Made by a program: the position numbers and the translations under genes. The notes beneath the pieces were generated by a model. The model had not been told where the DNA came from and searched no databases. It saw only the letters and a list, made by a program, of their open reading frames with translations. A stretch of 5,021 bases of DNA from Bacillota bacterium (GTDB lineage Bacteria; Bacillota; Clostridia; Christensenellales; CAG-138), in contig JAEWYV010000195.1 of assembly GCA_023458615.1 (NCBI GenBank), positions 1-5,021 on the forward strand, written 5' to 3'. This document shows positions 1-4,821 of this stretch, in pieces. Position 1 is the stretch's first letter; the number at the start of each line of letters is the position of its first letter.

Positions 1-318
1 AGCCCGAGCAAGGGATTTGACTGCTCCGGGTTGGTCTATTTCAGTCTCCGTACATGCGGTGTTAGCGTGAGTCGTTATAGCGCCTCCGGCTTTTCCTCCG
101 TTGGCAAGTGGACGGAGATTACGTCTACCGGAGACCTGCAAAAAGGTGATCTAGTATTCTTTAAAAACGATTCTTCCTCCAATGTCAGCCATACCGGCAT
201 CTATATGGGCGGCGGAAAATTTGTACACGCCTCCTCCAGCGCTGGAAAGGTGATTACGAGTTCGATCTCCACATCCTATTGGACGCGAAATTTCGTGAAC
301 GGCAGGCGAGTGTTCTAA
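1..318 (+). CDS. NlpC/P60 family cell-wall endopeptidase, C-terminal part (5' end outside window)
   Basis: The frame is open from base 1 to TAA at 316-318, giving 105 visible residues. These make up nearly a whole NlpC/P60 papain-like domain. The nucleophile motif FDCSGLVYF puts the catalytic Cys at visible residue 8. SHTGIYMG supplies the first His (64), and KFVHASS supplies the second polar residue, His 76. GDLVFF at 49-54 is the usual strand before the His motif. Family members cut peptide stems of peptidoglycan, typically D-Glu to diamino-acid bonds, outside the cell. Any signal peptide, SH3b, LysM or repeat domains would lie upstream and cannot be seen. The domain runs almost to the C-terminus, the common arrangement in secreted Bacillota hydrolases. 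The stop overlaps the start of the radical SAM gene. An internal start near base 31 would remove the catalytic Cys and is rejected. Family assignment is secure; exact substrate is unknown. Confidence 0.93.
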   Translation, partial: SPSKGFDCSGLVYFSLRTCGVSVSRYSASGFSSVGKWTEITSTGDLQKGDLVFFKNDSSSNVSHTGIYMGGGKFVHASSSAGKVITSSISTSYWTRNFVNGRRVF

Positions 319-1199
319 TGGAAGGCTGTATGCTCTGTCCGCGCGCCTGCGACGTAGACCGCTCTATCGCCCGCGGTTTCTGCGGCGCAGAGGGATTGCC
401 ACGCGTTGCGAAGATTATGTTGCATCAATGGGAGGAACCGTTTATCAGCGGTACACGCGGTTCAGGTGCCGTGTTTTTCTCCGGATGCAATCTAAAGTGT
501 ATTTATTGTCAGAATCATGAGATTCGCGATGGATTGGTTGGCGAGTACTATGACGAGAACCGTCTGGCGGAAGCCTATCTTGCTCTCGAAAAATGCGGTG
601 TGCATAATATCAACCTCGTCACCGCTGCACATTATGTTCCCCAGGTTTGCAGCAGTTTGCGAATTGCCAAGCGGATGGGACTTAGCATCCCTGTGGTATA
701 CAATTCCAGCGGTTATGAAAATGTTGATGCAATTCGTTCTTTGGATGGCCTTGTAGACATCTATCTGCCGGATTGGAAATATGTCTCCCCCTTGCTCTCC
801 GGTCGATTTTCCAATGCGCCGGACTATTCCGAAATTGCCGCTCGCGCGATAGCCGAAATGCATCGTCAGGTCGGCGATTTATCTTTGGATGATAACGGCA
901 TTGTCAAGCGCGGGCTTGCCATTCGGCATTTGGTGCTGCCCGGTTGTGTGGATGACTCCCGCCGCGTGTTGGATGAGATTGCAAATCACATTTCATTGAC
1001 AACGCATATTTCCTTGATGAGCCAATATACTCCGCAGCCAAGTACGACAGCGTTCCCGCTGAATCGGCGAATTACACAGCGCGAATATGACCGCGTGATC
1101 TCGTATGCGCTTTCGATCGGGCTACACAATATCTTGATTCAACAACTCGATTCCGCGCAATCAGTTTTTACGCCACAGTTCACAGATAATATAAAATAA
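318..1199 (+). CDS. radical SAM protein, PflX/COG1313 type (PFL-activase-like)
   Basis: The product is 293 aa from ATG 318, close to the usual length of the PflX-like group. The radical SAM motif is GCNLKCIYCQNHEIR, with cluster cysteines C57, C61 and C64 (Cx3Cx2C), which should bind a [4Fe-4S] cluster and S-adenosylmethionine. The N-terminus has the group's cysteine motif CMLCPRAC (C4, C7, C11) followed by GFCG (C22). HQWEEPFISGTRGSG and the late SQYTPQP and LNRRIT segments are also typical. The fold resembles pyruvate formate-lyase activating enzyme, but the target of this group is not established, and no glycyl radical enzyme is present here. Start choice: ATG 318 sits one base into the preceding stop (TAATG), suggesting translational coupling; only a weak purine stretch (304-310) precedes it. 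A TTG at 279 would add 13 residues with no ribosome site and was rejected. No close hairpin follows the stop. Confidence 0.9.
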   Translation: MEGCMLCPRACDVDRSIARGFCGAEGLPRVAKIMLHQWEEPFISGTRGSGAVFFSGCNLKCIYCQNHEIRDGLVGEYYDENRLAEAYLALEKCGVHNINLVTAAHYVPQVCSSLRIAKRMGLSIPVVYNSSGYENVDAIRSLDGLVDIYLPDWKYVSPLLSGRFSNAPDYSEIAARAIAEMHRQVGDLSLDDNGIVKRGLAIRHLVLPGCVDDSRRVLDEIANHISLTTHISLMSQYTPQPSTTAFPLNRRITQREYDRVISYALSIGLHNILIQQLDSAQSVFTPQFTDNIK

Positions 1200-1224
1200 T
1201 GCCACAATCGGCGCATAAAATCCC

Positions 1225-1253
1225 TTGCAATTGCATAATTTGGATGATATACT
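1225..1253 (+). promoter_or_regulatory. candidate sigma-A promoter in the convergent intergenic region
   Basis: TTGCAA (1225-1230) and TATACT (1248-1253) are separated by exactly 17 bases. The -10 is preceded by TG at 1245-1246, giving an extended -10 (TGATATACT). Match to consensus is 4/6 and 5/6. The predicted start is near 1260. It lies 25 bases after the radical SAM stop, with no plus-strand gene downstream, so it would drive only the intergenic transcript. The perfect palindrome TGCAATTGCA (1226-1235) overlaps the -35. This is a motif match by eye in an AT-rich region, so a chance hit is possible. Confidence 0.4.
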
Positions 1254-1304
1254 TTAGCCATAAAAAGTAAATAAAGTTTCCGTCCGTTGTGTTCGTTTTT
1301 TCAT
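1254..1304 (-). CDS. possible 16-codon mini-ORF with strong ribosome site
   Basis: On the minus strand AAGGAGG (1320-1314) is followed after nine bases by ATG (1304-1302). The reading frame is MKKRTQRTETLFTFYG and then TAA (1256-1254). The peptide is basic at its start with a short aromatic end and matches nothing I know. The Shine-Dalgarno is as good as any in the window, which is the only real support. No clear minus-strand promoter was found upstream, and the same bases form part of the candidate plus-strand RNA. It could equally be a chance reading of an RNA gene's complement. Confidence 0.15.
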   Translation of the reverse strand: MKKRTQRTETLFTFYG

Positions 1305-1403
1305 TACCGATTTCCTCCTTAAACCGCGTAACCGAACTACTACGTACTTCATAATTACTTTCTGGTGGATAGGGCACCATCGGAAAGGCTTAACGGACGG
1401 AAA
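1277..1403. repeat. 12-bp perfect inverted repeat, arms 103 bases apart
   Basis: The left arm is TTTCCGTCCGTT at 1277-1288 and the right arm AACGGACGGAAA at 1392-1403; all 12 positions pair. The arms do not extend further without mismatches. The enclosed sequence holds no convincing gene on the plus strand. The spacing and lack of a transposase argue for an RNA closing helix over mobile-element ends, although a very small non-autonomous element cannot be ruled out. I did not see an obvious target-site duplication flanking the arms. Confidence 0.6.
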
Positions 1404-1408
1404 GTACA

Positions 1409-1440
1409 AAGGAGCCAAGAAATTGGCTCCTTGTCTATTT
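1409..1440 (+). terminator. rho-independent terminator, copy 1 of a duplicated unit
   Basis: AAGGAGCCAA (1409-1418), loop GAAA (1419-1422) and TTGGCTCCTT (1423-1432) form a perfect 10-bp stem with a stable GNRA tetraloop. The following GTCTATTTTATCT is moderately U-rich on the plus strand. It would end either the candidate RNA starting near 1260 or read-through from the NlpC/P60-radical SAM pair. On the minus strand the hairpin is followed by TTTGTACTTT, so weak activity that way is possible. Confidence 0.65.
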
Positions 1441-1513
1441 TATCTAGCAGTTTCAATCTGCCTCATCATTTTAGTTTTTATCTGGAGCCAAGAAATTGGC
1501 TCCTTGTCTATTT
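1411..1513 (+). repeat. direct repeat: two identical 30-base terminator units
   Basis: Bases 1411-1440 and 1484-1513 are identical over all 30 positions, including stem, GAAA loop and tail. The 43 bases between them show no hairpin or gene. TTTTATCT also occurs both at 1438-1445 (end of copy 1) and at 1476-1483 (just before copy 2), which may mark the junction of a local duplication. Identity of loop and tail, and not only the stem, points to recent copying. Confidence 0.85.
1484..1513 (+). terminator. rho-independent terminator, copy 2 of the duplicated unit
   Basis: This is the same hairpin as at 1411: an 8-bp stem (1484-1491 with 1496-1503), GAAA loop, and the same tail TTGTCTATTT. The base before the stem differs from copy 1, so the stem is two pairs shorter. 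The tail continues ATTTCTC. On the minus strand no T-run follows, so it is oriented for plus-strand transcripts. It would be a back-up terminator 73 bases after the first. Confidence 0.55.
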
Positions 1514-1535
1514 ATTTCTCATTATCTAATTCGTA

Positions 1536-1570
1536 AAACAAATGGGGTTGCGGCGCAACCCCATTTGTTT
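1536..1570 (-). terminator. strong terminator of the proA-HAD-ROK operon, symmetric
   Basis: A 16-bp perfect stem pairs 1536-1551 with 1555-1570 around a 3-base loop (1552-1554). The core is GGGGTTGC against GCAACCCC, and the ends are A/T rich, so each strand ends the hairpin in TTTGTTT. It begins seven bases after the ROK stop codon on the minus strand, the expected place for its terminator. The A/T-rich outer stem makes it usable in both directions, and it would also stop plus-strand transcripts that pass the two earlier hairpins. Confidence 0.88.
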
Positions 1571-1577
1571 GTCTCGT

Positions 1578-2525
1578 TTATCTCTGTAGATACAACATTG
1601 CCGCGCCCACGATACCTGCGTCATTCTTCATCTCTGCCGCAACGATCTTTGCTTGATTACGGAAGAACGCGTACTTCTGCGCATATTCACGAATCGGGCT
1701 AAGTAAAAATTCTCCGTCGTTACTCACACCGCCGCCAAAGGCGATAATCTCCGGGTCGAATAGCGCTATCGCCGTACAGGCAGTCGCTCCAAGATAATCC
1801 GTAAATTGTTTGTAGACGACGCCGGCCGTTTCGTCTCCCTCACGCGCACAATCCATCACAAGCTTCGCGTTAATCTTGGTCAAATCACCTTGTGCACGCT
1901 GATACATTGCGCTTTCATGATGAAGATTTGCCGCTTTTCTCCCCTCACGCACCAACGCCGCAGCGGAGCAATACGATTCAATACAGCCAAGCTGTCCGCA
2001 AGAGCACGGTTCGCCGCCAAAGACAAGCACCCCATGCCCAAACTCAAATCCGTTTTTCTTACCACCGATAAACAGCTTCCCGTCCAATACCAGTCCGCCG
2101 CCAATGCCTGTGCCAATCGTGATAAGTAACCCGGACGAGCAGCCGCGAAACGCGCCGCAATAATACTCCGCCAGTGCGGCGGCATTTGCGTCGTTCTCAA
2201 CATAGACCGTTACATCTGGAAAATAGTCACTGACCAGTTTACAAAGAGGAAAATCGTGATAGTCCAGATTGTGTGCGTCAACAACAACGCCGCGGTCATA
2301 GTCGATACTGCCGGGAACCGCAAGCCCGATGCATTTCATATCTTCCAGCTTGAGGTTGTTTTCCGAAACCAATCCGTTGATCAACGAAACCATCGTCTGA
2401 ATGGAGTCCGTCGGCTTGCCTGTATGCGGAAACGGCGACGACTTCTTGCTGATCAGCGACATATCCTCCGTAACAACGCCCGCCGCGATTTTGCTCCCGC
2501 CAATATCAATGCCAATACTATACAT
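1578..2525 (-). CDS. ROK family sugar kinase, probably glucokinase
   Basis: The product is 315 aa, the full usual length for a ROK kinase. The phosphate-1 loop is DIGGSK (residues 7-12), and the catalytic base is D112 in VENDANAAA. The ATP-binding GTGIGGG lies at 138-144. The ROK signature EFGH (161-164) is followed by CSC and GC, giving a zinc site from H164, C174, C176 and C181. FGGGVS (263-268) is the second nucleotide loop. There is no N-terminal helix-turn-helix, so it should be a cytoplasmic kinase and not a NagC/XylR-type repressor. ROK kinases use ATP to phosphorylate glucose, fructose, mannose, allose or N-acetyl amino sugars; glucose is the commonest default, but the sequence alone does not settle it, so no symbol is given. 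The start has TCCTCCT on the plus strand (AGGAGGA), six bases from ATG 2525. It is the last gene of the minus-strand set, 35 bases after the HAD gene. Confidence 0.93.
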   Translation of the reverse strand: MYSIGIDIGGSKIAAGVVTEDMSLISKKSSPFPHTGKPTDSIQTMVSLINGLVSENNLKLEDMKCIGLAVPGSIDYDRGVVVDAHNLDYHDFPLCKLVSDYFPDVTVYVENDANAAALAEYYCGAFRGCSSGLLITIGTGIGGGLVLDGKLFIGGKKNGFEFGHGVLVFGGEPCSCGQLGCIESYCSAAALVREGRKAANLHHESAMYQRAQGDLTKINAKLVMDCAREGDETAGVVYKQFTDYLGATACTAIALFDPEIIAFGGGVSNDGEFLLSPIREYAQKYAFFRNQAKIVAAEMKNDAGIVGAAMLYLQR

Positions 2526-2560
2526 CTGTCTTCCTCCTGCCGATAATAAAATCGTTCTTC

Positions 2561-3358
2561 TTATCCCAAAATGGTTTTTTCAATAAAGTCGGATACACCG
2601 TCATCATCGCAGGATGGAATGACGAGATCGGCAATGCCTTTAACCTCTTCCGCACCATTTTCCATGCATACGCCCAAGCCGGCCCACTCAATCATTTCGC
2701 GATCCAGATAATTATCTCCAACAGCAGCAATTTCCTCACGTCGAATGCCAACCATTTCTGAGAGATATTCCAGCGCAGTTGCTTTTGTCACGCCAAGGCT
2801 GTTGATTTCAATAAAGTGCGGGTTGGAGCGCGAAACCTGCGCAACACCAAAAAAGCGCTCCCGATACATTTGAAACAGCGCTTCTTCCCTGCCTGTTTCA
2901 GCAAAGACCAAAATCTTTGGCACGTTGTGATACGTCTTGTCTTTGATGTCTGGATCGATAACAAACGGCAGATGATGCCGCCCGATATATCCTTCCGCGG
3001 ATGGGTTCATCTTCTCCAGAATTACAACATCATCCACATAGATCTGTGCCCGCGCATCAATCTCCGCAGAAAATTTCAGCACTGCGCGAATCACTTCCGG
3101 CGAAAGTTCATAGAGTTTGATCACACGTTCCGTGTCGATATCCGTAATCATTGCGCCGCCAAATTGAATAGACGGCCCGTGCAGATCCAAATCTTTCCAG
3201 ATGGGTCGTGTTGCAATGCGTCCCCTGCCTGTTGCCAGCGTAACAACGATTCCTGCCTGCTCAGCGCGCTTGATAGACGCGCGATTTTTTTCGCTGACAT
3301 TATAGAGCTGGTTTGTCAGTGTGCCATCAATATCCAAGGCAATGAGCTTTATTGCCAT
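2561..3358 (-). CDS. Cof-type HAD-IIB family hydrolase (phosphatase)
   Basis: The product is 265 aa, typical for Cof/YidA-like proteins. Motif I is DIDGTL with nucleophile D9 and acid/base D11; motif II is T43 in LATGR; motif III is K192 in GVTKATALEYL; motif IV is GDNYLDREM with D215 and D219 for magnesium. The C2 cap lies between motifs II and III, roughly residues 80-185. Family members remove phosphate from sugar phosphates, flavin mononucleotide, pyridoxal phosphate or similar small molecules in the cytoplasm, with loose specificity. The usual NGA near residue 67 is GGA here (QFGGAM). The start is ATG 3358 with GGGAG (3369-3365) six bases upstream. It lies 42 bases after proA and 35 before the ROK kinase, so co-transcription is likely; a sugar phosphate substrate would suit the kinase neighbour, but that is a guess. 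Confidence 0.93.
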   Translation of the reverse strand: MAIKLIALDIDGTLTNQLYNVSEKNRASIKRAEQAGIVVTLATGRGRIATRPIWKDLDLHGPSIQFGGAMITDIDTERVIKLYELSPEVIRAVLKFSAEIDARAQIYVDDVVILEKMNPSAEGYIGRHHLPFVIDPDIKDKTYHNVPKILVFAETGREEALFQMYRERFFGVAQVSRSNPHFIEINSLGVTKATALEYLSEMVGIRREEIAAVGDNYLDREMIEWAGLGVCMENGAEEVKGIADLVIPSCDDDGVSDFIEKTILG

Positions 3359-3400
3359 TCCAATCTCCCATCCATGCTTGTGATAACTTTCGGGCTGCTA

Positions 3401-4642
3401 TCAGCGAATTTGTCCCTCACCGCGTATTGCATACTTCACTGTAGTCAATTCGTCGAGTCCCATCGGCCCACGTGCATGCAACTTTTGTGTGCTGATGCCA
3501 ATTTCCGCACCAAAGCCGAATTCTTCCCCGTCCGTAAAGCGAGTGGAGGCATTTACATAAACCGCCGCGGAATTGACCTCGTTGAGAAACCGTTCAGCAA
3601 CATCATAGCGGGTTGTGATGATCGCGTCGCTATGATGCGTACCGTAGGTCTCGATGTGATGAACCGCATCATCGAACGAATCCACAACCTTGACCGAAAG
3701 AATCAGATCGTTGTATTCGGTCGACCAATCCTCCTCCGTAGCCTCAATAGACCCGGACATGAGTAAGCGGGAACGCGCATCGCAACGCAGTTCAACGCCG
3801 CGTTCTGTTAGTCTTTGCGCAATCTCAGGCAAAGCTAGATTGGCAACGCGCTCATGCACCAGCAGTGTTTCCGCCGCGTTGCAGACAGAAGGACGCGAGC
3901 ACTTCGCGTTTTCTATGATATCCGCCGCCATAGCTAAATCTGCGCTCTCGTCAATATAGACATGGCAAACGCCAACGCCCGTTTCAATCACGGGAACGGT
4001 CGCGTTCTTTACAATACTCTGAATCAGTCCCGCGCCACCACGCGGAATCAACACATCGATCAGTCCGTTGAGCTGCATCATCTCGTTTGCTGCTGCGCGA
4101 TCCGTATCACGAAGCAGTTGGATTGCGCCTTTCGGTATTCCGCTATCTTCCGCAGCTTTCGAAAGCGCATCGCAGATGGCGGAGTTGCTTAAGATAGCCT
4201 CTGATCCACCGCGTAGCACGCAGGCATTGCCGCTCTTGATGCACAGCGCAATCGCATCCGCCGTGACATTTGGCCTTGCCTCATATATGATGCCGATGAC
4301 GCCGAGCGGGACACGCCGCTTTTCGATTCTCAGCCCATTGGGGCGCACAACAACGCCGTCGCTCTTTCCGATCGGGTCGGGCAGCAACGCAACTTTACGC
4401 ATCCCGTTTGCCATGCCTTCGATTCGCTTCTCATCCAACGTCAAGCGGTCGATAAAGGAGGGTTTCACGCCGCACTCTTTGGCTAGACGAACATCTTCCG
4501 CATTGGCCTGCAACACGCTTGGAATAGCCGCCACTAATGCATCCGCCATATGGATAAGAGCTTCATTGCGCACTTTTGCAGATGTGATGGCGAGTTTTGT
4601 TGACGCGTTTTTTGCCTGCTGTGCAAGTTCACGAACAGTCAT
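3401..4642 (-). CDS. proA: gamma-glutamyl phosphate reductase (glutamate-5-semialdehyde dehydrogenase)
   Basis: The enzyme reduces gamma-glutamyl phosphate with NADPH to glutamate 5-semialdehyde, the second step of proline synthesis, in the cytoplasm (EC 1.2.1.41). The product is 413 aa, the normal length. The aldehyde dehydrogenase fold is clear: PLGVIGIIYEARPNVT (112-127), the GNACVLRGGSEA segment (138-149), IPRGGAGLI (199-207), and the catalytic cysteine C254 in KCSRPSVCNAAETLLVH. The late FGFGAEIGISTQKLHARGPMGL block (375-396) is a ProA hallmark. The start at ATG 4642 has GGAGGG eight bases upstream and matches the usual MTVRELAQQAK beginning. An upstream in-frame ATG at 4696 would add 18 residues, but it lies inside the -35 box of the promoter that reads this gene, so it is rejected. 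The partner gene proB is not adjacent on either side. Confidence 0.97.
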   Translation of the reverse strand: MTVRELAQQAKNASTKLAITSAKVRNEALIHMADALVAAIPSVLQANAEDVRLAKECGVKPSFIDRLTLDEKRIEGMANGMRKVALLPDPIGKSDGVVVRPNGLRIEKRRVPLGVIGIIYEARPNVTADAIALCIKSGNACVLRGGSEAILSNSAICDALSKAAEDSGIPKGAIQLLRDTDRAAANEMMQLNGLIDVLIPRGGAGLIQSIVKNATVPVIETGVGVCHVYIDESADLAMAADIIENAKCSRPSVCNAAETLLVHERVANLALPEIAQRLTERGVELRCDARSRLLMSGSIEATEEDWSTEYNDLILSVKVVDSFDDAVHHIETYGTHHSDAIITTRYDVAERFLNEVNSAAVYVNASTRFTDGEEFGFGAEIGISTQKLHARGPMGLDELTTVKYAIRGEGQIR

Positions 4643-4650
4643 ATCATTAT

Positions 4651-4656
4651 CCCTCC
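4651..4656 (-). promoter_or_regulatory. ribosome binding site that fixes the proA start
   Basis: On the minus strand GGAGGG is followed by eight bases and ATG 4642. It rules in the 413-residue form. A second ATG at 4645 is out of frame and leads nowhere useful. Confidence 0.85.
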
Positions 4657-4669
4657 AAACTTTCAAAAC

Positions 4670-4698
4670 ATTATATCCTATCCGATAGAGAATCACAA
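4670..4698 (-). promoter_or_regulatory. sigma-A promoter for the proA operon
   Basis: On the minus strand TTGTGA (4698-4693) and a perfect TATAAT (4675-4670) are separated by exactly 17 bases. The start of transcription should fall near 4663, giving a leader of about 20 bases that contains the proA ribosome site. The spacer holds the small inverted repeat CTATC/GATAG (4678-4688), a possible but unproven operator. The leader is too short for a riboswitch or attenuator. Confidence 0.8.
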
Positions 4699-4714
4699 GC
4701 CGCGCTTACTGTAA

Positions 4715-4736
4715 TTGTTCGTAACATAATGAACAA
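4715..4736. promoter_or_regulatory. inverted repeat, possible operator between divergent genes
   Basis: TTGTTC (4715-4720) and GAACAA (4731-4736) form perfect 6-bp arms around a 10-base A/T-rich centre, 22 bases in all. It lies just upstream of the proA -35 and about 27 bases before the weak plus-strand -35. The size and symmetry suit a dimeric winged-helix regulator such as a MarR or HxlR type, but no regulator gene is in the window. A second, looser pair, AAGTCA (4735-4740) and TGACTT (4764-4769), is nearby. Confidence 0.3.
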
Positions 4737-4762
4737 GTCATTCTACATCAACTGTTGTTTGC

Positions 4763-4789
4763 TTGACTTATCCGCTCCAGCGTGATAAG
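4763..4789 (+). promoter_or_regulatory. weak candidate promoter for the flavodoxin-like gene
   Basis: TTGACT (4763-4768) is a 5/6 match to the -35 consensus. The nearest -10-like sequence is GATAAG (4784-4789), 4/6, with a short 15-base spacer. TATATG at 4793-4798 is the other option, but its spacing is too long at 24 bases. A promoter must exist in this divergent gap, but the exact elements are uncertain. Confidence 0.3.
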
Positions 4790-4821
4790 CCTTATATGGA
4801 TTAAACCGAGGAGGAAAAAAG

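Larger units (their letters stand above)
1260..1440 (+). ncRNA. candidate small structured RNA, about 180 nt
   Basis: The proposal rests on three aligned signals. A promoter-like pair at 1225-1253 would start transcription near 1260. TTTCCGTCCGTT (1277-1288) is perfectly complementary to AACGGACGGAAA (1392-1403), closing a 103-base interior with 12 base pairs. A terminator hairpin follows six bases later (1409-1432), with a U-rich tail. Inside, CCGAT (1307-1311) can pair with ATCGG (1379-1383), GGTG (1364-1367) with CACC (1375-1378), and GCGTA (1326-1330) with TACGT (1341-1345, one G-U pair). A long closing stem, loose interior and length near 180 nt recall 6S RNA, but I do not recognise a conserved 6S bubble or any named riboswitch core. 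No gene lies downstream on this strand, so a cis-acting leader is unlikely. The alternative is the 3' UTR of the radical SAM operon. Confidence 0.3.

Noticed and set aside
279..317. N-terminal extension of the radical SAM gene from a TTG at 279
   Set aside because: It has no ribosome site, lies inside the NlpC/P60 gene, and the added residues precede the point where the family's conserved cysteine motif begins. ATG 318 fits better.
1321..1380. T-box-like or riboswitch reading of the intergenic region
   Set aside because: GGTGG and ACCGCG-like words occur, but not in the order or on the strand of a T-box, and no gene follows that it could regulate.
1277..1403. Miniature transposable element bounded by the 12-bp inverted repeat
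   Set aside because: No target-site duplication was seen flanking the arms and the spacing with a promoter and terminator fits an RNA helix better. Multiple genomic copies would reopen this.
1880..2203. 107-codon minus-strand frame overlapping the ROK gene
   Set aside because: It is an alternative frame of the ROK coding strand, whose real frame has all kinase motifs.
2816..3766. 316-codon plus-strand open frame
   Set aside because: It is antisense across the HAD gene and the end of proA, shows no domain, and its composition is that of a reverse-complement shadow.
4068..4688. 206-codon plus-strand open frame
   Set aside because: It lies antisense to proA, which is unmistakable by motif. 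No ribosome site or recognisable domain.
4643..4696. Upstream ATG for proA at 4696, adding 18 residues
   Set aside because: The start lies within the -35 box of the proA promoter, upstream of the predicted transcript start, and has no ribosome site. ATG 4642 has a good one and matches the family's N-terminus.
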